A stretch of 64,000 nucleotides of DNA from NVTR01 sp965237505 (GTDB lineage Bacteria > Pseudomonadota > Alphaproteobacteria > Rhodobacterales > Rhodobacteraceae), in contig CBDEFR010000009.1 in NCBI GenBank assembly GCA_965237505.1, positions 992,001 through 1,056,000 on the forward strand, written 5' to 3'. This document shows, in pieces, positions 26,965-36,489 of the stretch. The position numbers were made by a program, and so were the translations under genes. Numbering within the stretch: position 1 is the first letter of the stretch; the number at the start of each line of letters is the position of its first letter. The notes under the pieces were generated by a model, which did not search any database, was not told the DNA's origin, and was given only the letters and a program-made list of their open reading frames with translations.

Positions 26965-27380
26965 GATTTATCCTTTTTGAGTGGCACGCCAAACAGTTCC
27001 AGCCGGTGCCCCTTGAGTTCGTAGCCCAGCCTGGCGGCAATTCGCTCTTGCAGCTTTTCGATCTCGCTATCAACAAATTCAATGACTTCGCCGGAGATCA
27101 GGTCAATCAGATGATCGTGGTGGTCACGATCGGCAGTTTCATACCGCGCCCGTCCGTCGCCGAATTCACGCTTTTCCAAAAGCCCCCAGTCTTCGAAAAG
27201 CTTCACCGTCCGATAGACCGTCGCAAGCGAGATATTGGGGTCCAGAACGGATGCGCGATTATACAATTCCTCGACATCCGGGTGATCTTGTGACTGTTCC
27301 AATACCGCCGCCACGACCCGGCGCTGTTCGGTCAGGCGCAGGCCTTTCTCTTCGCATCTGGCGATGATTGTATTGGTCAT
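26961..27380 (-). CDS. Fur-family metalloregulator (Fur/Mur type)
   Basis: 139 residues from ATG 27380 (MTNTIIARCEEKGLRLTEQR). The winged helix covers 1-80 (HPDVEELYNRASVLDPNISL, ATVYRTVKLFEDWGLL). The dimer/metal domain has the HHDH cluster (87-90) and H/E ligands after it. No CxxC zinc pairs are visible, as in alphaproteobacterial Fur/Mur and unlike E. coli Fur. It senses iron or manganese and represses uptake genes. A longer frame to 27479 lacks family similarity. Overlap with eno suggests one transcript, an arrangement I regard as common in Rhodobacterales. Confidence 0.85.
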   Translation of the reverse strand: MTNTIIARCEEKGLRLTEQRRVVAAVLEQSQDHPDVEELYNRASVLDPNISLATVYRTVKLFEDWGLLEKREFGDGRARYETADRDHHDHLIDLISGEVIEFVDSEIEKLQERIAARLGYELKGHRLELFGVPLKKDKS

Positions 27381-27502
27381 CGGGGCGTCTTTCGGTTGTT
27401 GGATGTGCTCTAACCTATGCGCCTGAAAAGAGAAACTGCAAAAGTGGTTACCAGAATTACCTGCGCGGGTGGCGTGCATCCTGCTGATTTAAAGCGATAA
27501 AA

Positions 27503-28750
27503 TTACCGCAGTTCCGGTTCCCGTCCCAGTCTGGTGGCCAGCGGTGCCACCGTCAGTCCCTGCACGATGATCGAAAAGATCACCACGATATAGGTTACGG
27601 CCAGTATCAGCGGCTTCCATTCGCCGTCTGGCAGCGATAGCGCCAGCGCGACCGAGATGCCGCCCTTTAACCCACCCCACGTCATGATCGGGATCACGCC
27701 GGGGGAAAAGTCGCGAAACGGCCGCAGGATCAGCACCGGAACTGCGACCGCCGCCAGGCGCGCAACAAGTGCCAAGGCAATGGTCATGACACCGGCGATC
27801 AGCGTGTCCAGATCAAGTGCGACGGCAAACACCTCAAACCCGATCATCAGAAACAACACCGCATTCAGGATCTCGTCGATCATCTTCCAGAACGCCTCGA
27901 CATATTTGCGCGTTTCCTCGCTCATCCCGTGTTTGGCACCGATGTCGCCGATAAACAGCCCCGCACAAACCGCCATGATCGGCGCCGAGACATGCAAGGC
28001 AACGGCCAGTTCATAACCGCCAAAAGCAAGCCCAAGCGTGATCAGGACTTCCAGTGAATACTCGTCAATCAGGCGCATCACCCGAAACGTCAGCCAGCCC
28101 AGAACCACCCCGAGAGCGGCGCCGCCAAGCGCTTCGCGCACGAATAATTTGGCCGCATCCGCCAGCCCGCCGCCGCCATGATCATCGCCCGGAAATGCGA
28201 AACCCAGCAGGATCAGGAAAACCACATAGCCGACGCCGTCGTTGAACAGCGATTCACCGGCGATCTTGGTTTCCAGCGATTTGCGCAGGTTCGCCTCTCG
28301 CAAAACACCCAGCACCGCGACCGGATCGGTCGGAGAAATCAGCGCGCCAAACACCAGCGCCACCAACAGCGGCATGCCGGTGATCCACGAAAAGCCAACG
28401 CCGACGATGACCGTCGAAAGCCCGACGCCAATGGTCGCCATCAGAAAAACCACCCGCCACTGGGCGCGCAAATCGGCAAGCTTTACATGCAGTGCGCCGG
28501 CGAACAACAAGAGCCCGAGCATGCCTTCGAGCAGGGCCTGGGAAAACTCGATTTCAGCCACCAACGCGCGCACCGCGTCAGCCATTCCAAGTGACGGGAG
28601 CAGAAGATCGAGCCCCATGACCACCAATGAGGCGGCGAGGGCGACGATCAGGATGCCGATCGCAGCAGGCAGGCGCAGGAACAGATAATTGATTGCACCA
28701 AACGCCCCAGCCAGGACGATCAGCAACGCGGCGACTTGCAGGATGTTCAA
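27503..28750 (-). CDS. Na+/H+ antiporter, CPA1 (NhaP-type)
   Basis: 415 residues, about 12 transmembrane helices, no long cytoplasmic tail. The transport core shows SPTDPVAVLGVLREANL, with the TDPVA unwound-helix motif, and ESLFNDGVGYVVFLILL, with the ND ion-binding pair. WGGLKGGISVALALSLP carries the conserved Arg/Lys-type helix. It exchanges Na+ or K+ for H+ at the inner membrane and would serve pH and salt homeostasis. Single-gene unit. Confidence 0.92.
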   Translation of the reverse strand: MNILQVAALLIVLAGAFGAINYLFLRLPAAIGILIVALAASLVVMGLDLLLPSLGMADAVRALVAEIEFSQALLEGMLGLLLFAGALHVKLADLRAQWRVVFLMATIGVGLSTVIVGVGFSWITGMPLLVALVFGALISPTDPVAVLGVLREANLRKSLETKIAGESLFNDGVGYVVFLILLGFAFPGDDHGGGGLADAAKLFVREALGGAALGVVLGWLTFRVMRLIDEYSLEVLITLGLAFGGYELAVALHVSAPIMAVCAGLFIGDIGAKHGMSEETRKYVEAFWKMIDEILNAVLFLMIGFEVFAVALDLDTLIAGVMTIALALVARLAAVAVPVLILRPFRDFSPGVIPIMTWGGLKGGISVALALSLPDGEWKPLILAVTYIVVIFSIIVQGLTVAPLATRLGREPELR

Positions 28751-28828
28751 ATGCTCGGTCCTGTGGCAAATTATTGCCGGATCATATCACTCCAGCCCGG
28801 TCCGTGCTACGAACATCACGGCGCTCTT

Positions 28829-30244
28829 TCAAGTACCGCAGAACGTCTGCTGAACCACTTCGTCAGGCGCGGGCGGTTTGCGATAGTCAAGCGCGTCCGG
28901 CTGATCCTCGTAGGGAAGTGCCAATATATTGCTCAGCGTTTCAAATGGTTCGAAATCTACGGCCACCGCAGCCTTGATCATCGCTTCAATCCGGTGATTT
29001 CGCGGGATATAGGCCGGATTCGCGGCCCGCATGATGGCGTTCGCGTCGCCGCCTTCGCTCTGCAATCGTTGTTGCCAGTCGGCTTGCCAGTCGGCCAAGC
29101 CGTTTGGCACTTTGCGGTCCAACAGGTCTCGAAAGCCATTGGTGAAATCGGTACCGGTCTGCGCCAGACCATGCAGAAACGCCTCGATCAGGCCGCGGTC
29201 GCCGTCCTGCACCCGGCTCAGGCCGATCTTGCGGCCAAACAACGCCAGCCATTCCTGCGCATAGAGCGGCGGAAACTGGTGAACGGCCTTGGTCGCAGCC
29301 GCCACCGCCGCCTCGCGCTCGCCCATCAGCGGCAGCAGGCAAGTGGCGAACTGCGCAAGATTCCAGACCGCGATATCCGGCTGACGCGCATAGGCGTAGC
29401 GGCCGAACTGGTCGATCGAACTGAAAACGGTGTCCAGGTGGTAGACATCCATGAAGGCACACGGGCCATAATCAATGGTTTCGCCCGAGATGGCCATGTT
29501 GTCGGTGTTCATCACCCCGTGGATAAAACCCACAGACATCCATTTGGCGATCAGGCTGGCCTGACGAGAAATGACGGCGTCCAGCAGGTCGAGCGGGCCT
29601 TCGGCGTCCGGATAATGGCGGTTGATGACGTAATCGCAAAGCCGTTTCAGGGCTTGCACGTCCTGGCGGGCGGCAAAGTATTGAAACGTTCCAACCCGGA
29701 TATGGCTGGCGGCCACGCGGGTCAGGATGGCGCCGGGCAGGGCGGTTTCGCGCAGCACGACCTCGCCGGTGGTAACCGCGGCCAAGGCGCGTGTAGTGGG
29801 GATGCCAAGCGCGTGCATCGCCTCTGACACCACATATTCGCGCAGCACCGGGCCCAGCCAAGCGCGTCCGTCGCCGCCGCGCGAATACGGCGTGCGGCCA
29901 GAGCCTTTGAGCTGAATGTCGCGGCGTTGGCCGGTTGTGTCGATCACCTCGCCGAGCAGAATCGCGCGGCCATCGCCAAGCTGCGGCACCCAGCCGCCGA
30001 ACTGGTGCCCGGCATAGACCTGCGCCAACGGTTCAGCACGTCGGGGCACATGGTTTCCGGCGAGCGTGTCAACCCCGTCCGGTGCCTCAATCCATGCCGG
30101 ATCAATGCCAAGTTCACGCGCCAACGCCTCGTTTGCGGCCACCAGCGATGGCCTGGACACCGGAACCGGCAGTTGGCAAGTAAAGAACTGCGCGGGCAGG
30201 CGCGCAAAGCTGTTGTCAAACGGGATATGGGCGATTTTGGTCAT
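28829..30244 (-). CDS. selO: SelO/YdiU family protein adenylyltransferase
   Basis: 471 residues, typical of prokaryotic SelO without a C-terminal selenocysteine. The pseudokinase fold with inverted ATP binding transfers AMP to proteins. Visible motifs are YAGHQFGGWVPQLGDGRAI, QLKGSGRTPYSRGGDGRAW, the LREYVVSEAMHALGIPTTRA helix, GVMNTDNMAISGETIDYGPC (catalytic loop and metal-binding NMAxxxxxxDYGP) and the C-terminal RNPAYIPRNH-like NPAYIPRNHRIE. It is linked to redox stress in E. coli. Confidence 0.93.
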   Translation of the reverse strand: MTKIAHIPFDNSFARLPAQFFTCQLPVPVSRPSLVAANEALARELGIDPAWIEAPDGVDTLAGNHVPRRAEPLAQVYAGHQFGGWVPQLGDGRAILLGEVIDTTGQRRDIQLKGSGRTPYSRGGDGRAWLGPVLREYVVSEAMHALGIPTTRALAAVTTGEVVLRETALPGAILTRVAASHIRVGTFQYFAARQDVQALKRLCDYVINRHYPDAEGPLDLLDAVISRQASLIAKWMSVGFIHGVMNTDNMAISGETIDYGPCAFMDVYHLDTVFSSIDQFGRYAYARQPDIAVWNLAQFATCLLPLMGEREAAVAAATKAVHQFPPLYAQEWLALFGRKIGLSRVQDGDRGLIEAFLHGLAQTGTDFTNGFRDLLDRKVPNGLADWQADWQQRLQSEGGDANAIMRAANPAYIPRNHRIEAMIKAAVAVDFEPFETLSNILALPYEDQPDALDYRKPPAPDEVVQQTFCGT

Positions 30245-30360
30245 CCGGACCCTCTAAGACGCTCGCGTCAGACGGTATTCATCATTGCGGCGAGAACCCT
30301 CTGAAGAATAAGGTATTTGCGCCGAAATGCCAGTCACGGCCTCAAGATGCCGGGCCGCAC

Positions 30361-31299
30361 TCATAGCCGGGCCAGCCGGTCGGTGAGCAGCTTGAAATAG
30401 CCGTCCGCATCAATGTCGCCCATAAAAGTCGCATTGGCCGGGCGGTCGGTGACACCCCACCAGTCCGCTACGGTCATGCCGCGCGTCAGCTCGCTTTGAG
30501 TTTCAATCTCTACGTTGATATGGCGACCGCTGAACAGATCGGGCCGCAGCAGGTATGCAATCACCGTGGGGTCGTGCAGCGGCGCCCCGTCGAAGCCGTA
30601 TTTTTCCTTGTCAAAGCGCTCGAAAAAGTTGGTCCACCCGACCACCGCCCGGCCCACCCGGGTGCCAAGTGCCTCAAAGCGTGCGACACGCGGCGCCGTC
30701 ACCAGCGCCTTATGGGTCATATCAAGCGGCATGATCGTAAGTTTAACACCAGATTTGAACACAATATCCGCAGCTTCCGGGTCGACATAGATATTAAACT
30801 CAGCGGTCGGCGTGATATTTCCGACCTCAAAATAAGCCCCGCCCATCAGCACAACCTCTGCCAGCCGCGCGGCGATGTCCGGTGCCCGTTCAAATGCGGA
30901 GGCGATGTTGGTCAGCGGACCGAGTGCGCAAAGCGTCACCGTGCCGCGCGGCGCATCGCGCAATGTTGCGATGATGAAGTCCACACCGTGTTTGTCTTGC
31001 AATGGCATTGTCGGGTCCGGCAATTCTGCCCCGTCAAGCCCGGTCTTGCCGTGCACATGTTCCGCAGTCACCAGGGCGCGGGCCATTGGCGCGGCGCATC
31101 CGGCAAAGACTTTTACATCGGGTTTGCCGGCTACCTCGCAGATAATACGCGCATTTTTGGCTGTTAATTCCAGTGGCACATTGCCCGCGACCACGGTTAT
31201 TCCTAGAACCTCGATTTCATCCGGGCTGGCGAGTGCCAAAAGAATCGCCACCGCGTCGTCCTGACCAGGATCGGTGTCGATGATGATATTGCGCGGCAT
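30361..31299 (-). CDS. Nucleoside hydrolase (inosine-uridine type)
   Basis: 312 residues from ATG 31299. This start is set by the ribosome binding site: AGGAG lies six bases before it but abuts the alternative ATG at 31305. The calcium-binding motif is IIDTDPGQDDAVAILLA (DTDPGxDD). NITPTAEFNIYVDPEAAD and LHDPTVIAYLL complete the metal and ribose pocket. It hydrolyses the N-glycosidic bond of ribonucleosides for salvage. Substrate range cannot be read with certainty. Confidence 0.92.
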   Translation of the reverse strand: MPRNIIIDTDPGQDDAVAILLALASPDEIEVLGITVVAGNVPLELTAKNARIICEVAGKPDVKVFAGCAAPMARALVTAEHVHGKTGLDGAELPDPTMPLQDKHGVDFIIATLRDAPRGTVTLCALGPLTNIASAFERAPDIAARLAEVVLMGGAYFEVGNITPTAEFNIYVDPEAADIVFKSGVKLTIMPLDMTHKALVTAPRVARFEALGTRVGRAVVGWTNFFERFDKEKYGFDGAPLHDPTVIAYLLRPDLFSGRHINVEIETQSELTRGMTVADWWGVTDRPANATFMGDIDADGYFKLLTDRLARL

Positions 31300-31378
31300 C
31301 GGCATCTCCTGCATTGCATTAGACCGTCCAAGCCATCAGGTGTAGCAAAAAATTCCGGCCGAAATTTCTGAATTCAGC

Positions 31379-32383
31379 CTAGCCGTCAAAGTCAACTTCT
31401 TGTGTCAGCCGTAACGCGTCCGCCCGCAAGGCCGCCAGATCCATCAGGTTCACATCATCGGCGACAAAAGTTCCCCAACTTTCCACCAGCGGCGACGGCT
31501 CGGTCCCGGACGCAATCGGGTATTCGTAATTCGCCTCGGCATATATTTCCTGAGCTTCAGGTGAGGTCAGGAACTCCATGAATTGTAATGCGTTTTCAGG
31601 ATGAGGGGCGGCCTTGGTCATGGCGACACCGGACACGTTGACATGGGTGCCGCCGCCCGCAAATGTCGGAAACAACAGGCGCCCCGAGTTCGCCCAGTCG
31701 GCCTGTTCGGGGTCTTGCAGCATCTGTCCCATGTAATAGGTGTTGCCAAGCGCTATATCGCATTGCCCGGCCCAGATCGCCTTGATCTGTGCGCGGTCGT
31801 TGCCCTGCGGTCGGCGCGCCAAGTTGGCCTTGAGCCCGCGTAACCAAGATTTCGCGCCATCCGCGCCCAAATGATGGATCACCGCAGAGGTCAGCCCGGT
31901 CATGTAAGCGTGGGTTCCAGAGCGCGTGCAGATGCGGCCCGCCCATTTCGGCTCCGCCAGATCCTCGTACGTGGTCACGTCACCGTCACTGACGCGATCC
32001 TTGCTGGCATAGACAACCCGCGCCCGGGTCGTCAGGCCCCACCAATGCCCGGCCGGATCGCGATACGCCGCCGGAACATTGGCGGCCATGACTGCTGATT
32101 GAACCGGCTGCGTCACGCCTGCTTCCACGGCCCTGGCAAGGCGCGAAATATCCACGGTCAGGATCACATCGGCAGGCGAGCGATCGCCCTCGGCGCGCAA
32201 TCTTTCAATCATGCCTTTGTCCAGATAGGCCACGTTCACGGCAATCCCGGTTTGCGCAGTAAACGCATCTGTCAGCGGCCGGATCAATTCCGGCTGCCGG
32301 TAAGAATAGACGTTGACTTCTTGCGCCACTGCTGGCGCGCACATCAGCACAACGGCGACGATAACTGGCAGGCGAACATTCAT
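31379..32383 (-). CDS. Iron(III) ABC transporter periplasmic-binding protein (FbpA/FutA type)
   Basis: 334 residues with a cleavable signal (MNVRLPVIVAVVLMCAPAVA, cut before QEVNV). VNVYSYRQPELIRPLTDAFT is the start of the ferric-binding family. The two-Tyr ligand region appears as GNTYYMGQML, and MTKAAPHPENALQFMEFLTS is the usual late motif. The ATG at 32383 follows GGAG with six bases spacing. It would bind Fe3+ for an ABC importer, but no permease or ATPase gene is adjacent, so the partners are elsewhere. Confidence 0.9.
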   Translation of the reverse strand: MNVRLPVIVAVVLMCAPAVAQEVNVYSYRQPELIRPLTDAFTAQTGIAVNVAYLDKGMIERLRAEGDRSPADVILTVDISRLARAVEAGVTQPVQSAVMAANVPAAYRDPAGHWWGLTTRARVVYASKDRVSDGDVTTYEDLAEPKWAGRICTRSGTHAYMTGLTSAVIHHLGADGAKSWLRGLKANLARRPQGNDRAQIKAIWAGQCDIALGNTYYMGQMLQDPEQADWANSGRLLFPTFAGGGTHVNVSGVAMTKAAPHPENALQFMEFLTSPEAQEIYAEANYEYPIASGTEPSPLVESWGTFVADDVNLMDLAALRADALRLTQEVDFDG

Positions 32384-32452
32384 TGCGGGCTCCAAAATCC
32401 AAGTCGCCGATCTTAAAGCCGAGTCTTTTTGTCAGGTCAATACGTGATCGTT

Positions 32453-33280
32453 TTACTCAGGCGCAAATTCTGCGTTTTTGACTTCATCCCAAAGCGCATC
32501 CATTTCGGCCAGATCAGAGCGTTCCGGGCGTTTGCCACGGGCTTTTAGCCGCGCCTCGATGCCCTGAAAACGGCGAGTGAATTTAGCGTTTGCCGCGCGC
32601 AGGGCCGCTTCCGGGTCAACCTGCAAATGGCGGGCCAGATTGGCGACGACAAACAGGTGGTCGCCAAATTCTTCCGCGATTTCATCTTGCGACCCGTTGT
32701 CGCGTGCCACGGTCAGTTCGCGCGCCTCTTCGGCGATTTTGTCGATAACCTGCGCCGTCGTCGGCCAGTCAAACCCAACCCGCGCAGCGCGCTGTTGCAG
32801 CTTTACCGCACGCGTCAAGGCGGGCAGGCCGATGGCGACACCGTCCAGAGTGCCGCCTTGCGTTCGCGCTGCCCGCTCGTTTGCCTTGGTCTTTTCCCAA
32901 TCGACGGTTTGTTGCTCGGCAGATTTATCGCGGCTCTCATCACCAAACACATGCGGATGACGCGCCACCATCTTGTCCGATATGGCCTTGACCACGCTCT
33001 CAAAGCTGAAATGCCCAGCCTCTTCGGCCATTTGAGTGTGATAAACCGTCTGCAACAGCAAGTCCCCCAGTTCGCTCTCCAACTCAGCCCAGTCCTGCCG
33101 CTGGATCGCGTCGGCGACCTCGTAGGCCTCTTCGATCGTATAGGGCGCGATCGAGGCAAAGTCCTGTTCGATGTCCCACGGGCAGCCGCTGGCCGGGTCA
33201 CGCAAACGGCGCATGATCTCAAGCAATCTGGGCAGGCCGCCGTTGGGATCGTGAACCAGCTGTTCGGGTGAATTGGTCAT
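32453..33280 (-). CDS. mazG: Nucleoside triphosphate pyrophosphohydrolase MazG
   Basis: 275 residues from ATG 33280 (MTNSPEQLVHDPNGGLPRLL). There are two MazG repeats. The N-terminal one has DPASGCPWDIEQDFASIAPY and EEAYEVADAI, ELESELGDLLLQ (EExxE and ExxD metal ligands). The C-terminal one has AEEARELTVARDNG and DEIAEEFGDHLFVVANLARH. It hydrolyses (d)NTPs to monophosphates and limits mutagenic or ppGpp-related nucleotides. Divergent from the agmatinase-like gene. Confidence 0.93.
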   Translation of the reverse strand: MTNSPEQLVHDPNGGLPRLLEIMRRLRDPASGCPWDIEQDFASIAPYTIEEAYEVADAIQRQDWAELESELGDLLLQTVYHTQMAEEAGHFSFESVVKAISDKMVARHPHVFGDESRDKSAEQQTVDWEKTKANERAARTQGGTLDGVAIGLPALTRAVKLQQRAARVGFDWPTTAQVIDKIAEEARELTVARDNGSQDEIAEEFGDHLFVVANLARHLQVDPEAALRAANAKFTRRFQGIEARLKARGKRPERSDLAEMDALWDEVKNAEFAPE

Positions 33281-33342
33281 TGCTCTGGCCTTTGCATTGG
33301 TGAAAGCTGCGATCGTTATCATTGATGGCGATATGGGAGTCC

Positions 33343-34313
33343 ACAATGGCGCTGAAAGACGCAAAATCCCAAGTCGACGCAGCATTCACCCGCAAAGACG
33401 CTCGTGGTCTTGCCTTTGAAAACGCATTCGGCGGGGCGATGTCGTTTTTGCGGCGGCGCTACACCAAAGATCTTACTGGGGTTGACCTGGCGATCACCGG
33501 AATTCCGTTTGATCAGGCGGTGACAAACCGCCCCGGCGCCCGTCTTGGCCCACGTGCGATCCGCGAGGCCTCTGCGCTGCAGCCCTTTGATCTGCCCTAT
33601 GGCTGGGGTTTTGATCCGCTGAGCGAATTCAGCATCGTCGATTATGGTGATCTGGCTTTTGATTACGCGCGCGTGGCGGAGTTTCCGGCAGCCCTGAGCA
33701 AGCATGTCAGCGATATTCTGGCGGCAGGTGTGGGCACCGTGGCGCTCGGCGGTGATCACTTTATCACGTTGCCGATATTGCGCGCGTATGCGGATAAATA
33801 TGGGCCGCTGTCGCTGATCCAGTTTGATGCGCATTCAGACACTTGGGTTGATGATGATATGGACCGAATTGATCACGGCACGATGATTTACAAGGCAGTT
33901 AAATTAGGGCTGGTGGAGCCGGCGCGCTCGGTCCAGGTGGGTATTCGCACCGACAACCCTGATACAATGGGGTTCAATATCATCGATGCCCGTGAAGTGC
34001 ACGAGGCCGGGGCGCGTGCAGCGGCCGCGAAAATCCGCAAGATCGTGGGCGGCCACCCGGCTATCTGACGTTTGACATTGACGGGCTCGATCCGGCTTTC
34101 GCGCCGGGCACCGGGACGCCAGTGTGGGGCGGTTTGGCAAGTTGGCAAGCGGCGGCGATTTTGCGCGACATTGCCGGTGTGAACCTGGTTGGTGGCGACG
34201 TGGTCGAAGTATCGCCGCCCTTTGACACCACCGGCGCCACGGCAATTGCCGGCGCACATGTGGCAATGGAAATATTGTGCCTTTACTGCTGGACTAGGCG
34301 AGGATCGAAATGA
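33343..34313 (+). pseudogene. speB: Agmatinase/ureohydrolase family gene, single frameshift
   Basis: From ATG 33343 (GGGAG ribosome binding site) the first frame gives ureohydrolase motifs: NRPGARLGPRAIREASALQP, VALGGDHFITLPILRA (first metal His) and LIQFDAHSDTW. After KIVGGHP one base is missing near 34057-34062. The next frame continues YLTFDIDGLDPAFAPGTGTP (the DxDxxDP metal ligands), GGLASWQAAAILRDI and GGDVVEVSPPFD to 34313. Read through, it is about 323 residues, a normal agmatinase that would make putrescine and urea. All metal ligands are present, so sequence error remains possible. Confidence 0.85.
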
Positions 34314-34738
34314 AATGGCTGGTTTGGGTGCTGATCATTATCGCTGTGCCCGCGATCTGGGTGCGGGTGGCACCGTCTTCCGTGCAAGAATGGCACCTCA
34401 CCGCGATCAACGCCGATGCGCCGAAAAGACTGGGATATTTGACCCGCGTGTCATTTTCGGACACCGCACAAGACACGTTGACAAGAATTGACAAAATTGC
34501 ACGATCAACGCCGCGCACCCGTGTGCTGGCAGGGAACGTGACTGAAGGCCGGATAACTTATGTGACCCGCTCGCTGATCTGGGGATTTCCGGATTACACC
34601 ACAATCATCGTCGAAAATAAGGATGAAGGAAGCGTTCTAACCATTTATGGACGCTTGCGTTTCGGACTCGGGGATAGTGGTGTGAACCGGGCTCGAATAA
34701 AATCCTGGCTGGAGCGCATGGATGCGCTCAATCCATGA
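34310..34738 (+). CDS. DUF1499 family protein
   Basis: 142 residues. An N-terminal transmembrane segment (about 3-20, LVWVLIIIAVPAIWVRV) precedes a DUF1499 domain recognised by TRVLAGNVTEGRITYVTRSL and GFPDYTTIIVENKDEGSVLT, and a C-terminal Arg-rich helix (SGVNRARIKSWLERM). Function not established. It overlaps the agmatinase-type gene by ATGA and so forms an operon with it. Confidence 0.85.
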   Translation: MKWLVWVLIIIAVPAIWVRVAPSSVQEWHLTAINADAPKRLGYLTRVSFSDTAQDTLTRIDKIARSTPRTRVLAGNVTEGRITYVTRSLIWGFPDYTTIIVENKDEGSVLTIYGRLRFGLGDSGVNRARIKSWLERMDALNP

Positions 34739-34996
34739 TGCAACCGGGCAGCCGTCCTGCACTTTGCGCCACGTCGGATTGTTCAGGCTCATGTCACATT
34801 TTGCCAGCCATATCTGACAGCTGCTCGAAGTGAGACACAGGACTTCGCCAAGCTCATGCCGTTCACCGTCGGAGCCGGTGCAGAAATAGTCATATGCCCC
34901 AAGCACGTATTCGCCGCCGATGACTTGCATACCCTTTGTCCCTTCGGCGAACGACGGGCCAGAGAGAAGTGCGAATATGAACGCGATGCGCCACAT
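34637..34996 (-). CDS. Secreted Cys-rich hypothetical protein
   Basis: 119 residues with a signal peptide (MWRIAFIFALLSGPSFAEG). The mature part holds YDYFCTGSDGERHELGEVLC, SSCQIWLAKCDMSLNNPTWR and DGCP, so six or more Cys that may form disulfides in the periplasm. Family unknown. The 3' third overlaps the end of the DUF1499 gene on the other strand by about 100 bases; the real stop may have been lost and the tail (after GCPVAS) may be non-native. Confidence 0.6.
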   Translation of the reverse strand: MWRIAFIFALLSGPSFAEGTKGMQVIGGEYVLGAYDYFCTGSDGERHELGEVLCLTSSSCQIWLAKCDMSLNNPTWRKVQDGCPVASWIERIHALQPGFYSSPVHTTIPESETQASING

Positions 34997-35031
34997 TCGC
35001 TAAGTTTAGCACGGATCAAAGACTTTCGCAC

Positions 35032-35047
35032 CCCTTGACCAAAAGTG
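35032..35047. repeat. 16-bp target duplication, left copy
   Basis: CCCTTGACCAAAAGTG directly precedes the ISNCY-type element; the right copy (36452-36467) differs at one base (CCCTTGACCAAAAGCG). Long duplications of about this size are described for the IS1202-related group. Confidence 0.85.
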
Positions 35048-36451
35048 TGTCGGTAACACGCGATATGTCCAGTTTATGTACCAGATGATCTGTCCGGTTT
35101 TAGAACGCCTCCAAGCCATGGAGGGAGGCGATGCGTCGGACGGAGCAGGTACAGGGACTGAGATTGATGAAGTTCGAGGAGGTTTACGGGTGCACCCATC
35201 GGGGTGGCTTGAGACAGGCGGAGGCGGCGGAGGTTCTGGGTGTCTCGGAGCGCACCTTCCGGCGCTGGCGCGACCGCTACGAGGCGGAGGGAGCCGACGG
35301 TCTCTACGACCGCCGCCTGGGCCGCCTCTCGGCGCGGCGCGCGCCGGTGGACGAGGTGGCGCGGGTGCTGGAGTTGTTCGACACCCGCTACTGGGACTTC
35401 ACGGCCAAGCACTTCCACGAGAAGCTGGTGGCCGATCACGGCTTCAAGCGCAGCTACAACTGGCTGCGGCTGAGCTTGCAAGCCCATGGGCGCAGGCGCG
35501 CGGCGCCCAGGCGTGGGGCGCACCGGCGCAAGCGGCCGCGCCGTGCCCTGCCCGGCATGATGTTGCACCAGGACGGCTCGAGCCACGAGTGGGTCCCCGG
35601 TCGATGGTGGGACCTGATCGTCACCATGGACGATGCGACCAGCGATATCTACTCGGCCTTCTTCGTCGCCGAAGAGGGCACCATGTCGAGCTTCCAGGGG
35701 GTGTCCGAGGCGATCCGGGCCAAGGGCCTGTTCTGCTCGCTCTACGCCGACCGCGCCAGCCACTACTGGAACACGCCCGAGGCCGGCGGCAAGGTGGACA
35801 AGGACACCCCGACCCAGGTCGGCCGCGCCCTGGCGCAGCTCGGCATCGAGCTGATCCCGGCCTACTCGCCCGAGGCAAGGGGGCGCTCGGAGCGCATGTT
35901 CGGCACCTTGCAGAAGCGCCTGCCCCAGGAACTCAGGCTCGCCGGCATCACCGACATGGTCGAGGCCAACCGCTTCCTCAAGGAGGTCTTCCTGCCACAA
36001 CACAACGCCCGCTTCGCGACCCCGGCCGAGGACCGGGGCACCGCCTTCGTCCCCTTCACCGGCGCGCTCGACGACATCCTGTGCATCCACGAGGAACGCA
36101 CCGTCTCAAACGACAACACGGTGCGCTACAAGCGCCTGGCACTTCAGATCCCCGCCGGCCGCCACCGCCGCCATTACGTCAAGGCCAGGGTCCGCGTCCA
36201 CGAATACCCCGACGGCACAATGGCCGTCTTCCATGGACCGCGATGTCTGGCGCGATACCACGCCGATGGCCAACCGATCGACAGCCAAACCCGCGAGGCC
36301 GCGTGACCCGCTTCGACGCGACCGACCGGCGCCCTGTGGACAAGTGGACAGCCGCTCCGCGACCGACCACTTCCCCACAGGGCCAGAAACCGCAACAGAA
36401 GCGGTCAACTCATATGGTACATAAACCGGTCAACTCAGAATGTTCTCGACA
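35048..36451 (+). mobile_element. ISNCY (IS1202-like) element, complete
   Basis: 1404 bp. The inverted ends share TGTCG, AACA and, further in, TTTATGTACCA (left TGTCGGTAACACGCGATATG..., right end read in reverse TGTCGAGAACATTCTGAGTT...). It has one transposase and a 16-bp direct repeat (15 of 16 identical) on both sides. Its GC content is visibly higher than the neighbouring genes, suggesting recent acquisition. It sits 38 bases before the prfA start codon, between prfA and whatever preceded it. Confidence 0.85.
35131..36306 (+). CDS. ISNCY-family transposase (DDE integrase domain)
   Basis: 391 residues. An N-terminal helix-turn-helix (QAEAAEVLGVSERTFRRWRD) is followed by a retroviral-integrase-type core. 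The first Asp is in MLHQDGSSHEW, the second in LFCSLYADRASHYW, and the Glu in ARGRSERMFGTLQKRLPQEL. A C-terminal beta region follows (DDILCIHEERTVSNDNTVRY). The frame is intact, so the element may be active. Codon use is extremely GC-rich compared with prfA next to it. Confidence 0.9.
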   Translation: MRRTEQVQGLRLMKFEEVYGCTHRGGLRQAEAAEVLGVSERTFRRWRDRYEAEGADGLYDRRLGRLSARRAPVDEVARVLELFDTRYWDFTAKHFHEKLVADHGFKRSYNWLRLSLQAHGRRRAAPRRGAHRRKRPRRALPGMMLHQDGSSHEWVPGRWWDLIVTMDDATSDIYSAFFVAEEGTMSSFQGVSEAIRAKGLFCSLYADRASHYWNTPEAGGKVDKDTPTQVGRALAQLGIELIPAYSPEARGRSERMFGTLQKRLPQELRLAGITDMVEANRFLKEVFLPQHNARFATPAEDRGTAFVPFTGALDDILCIHEERTVSNDNTVRYKRLALQIPAGRHRRHYVKARVRVHEYPDGTMAVFHGPRCLARYHADGQPIDSQTREAA

Positions 36452-36467
36452 CCCTTGACCAAAAGCG
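36452..36467. repeat. 16-bp target duplication, right copy
   Basis: CCCTTGACCAAAAGCG, 15 of 16 bases identical to 35032-35047. It ends 22 bases before the prfA ATG, so the original sequence upstream of prfA was cut just here. Confidence 0.85.
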
Positions 36468-36489
36468 CTGCGCAGGGCAACAGGCGGGC

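Noticed and set aside
32396..32452. Missing ABC permease genes next to the iron-binding protein
   Set aside because: The neighbours are mazG and a nucleoside hydrolase; no room for a transporter gene, so a stand-alone binding protein is reported instead of an operon.
36106..36408. Minus-strand open frames of 60-100 codons across the ISNCY transposase
   Set aside because: They are shadows of a very GC-rich coding sequence; no ribosome binding sites or family motifs.
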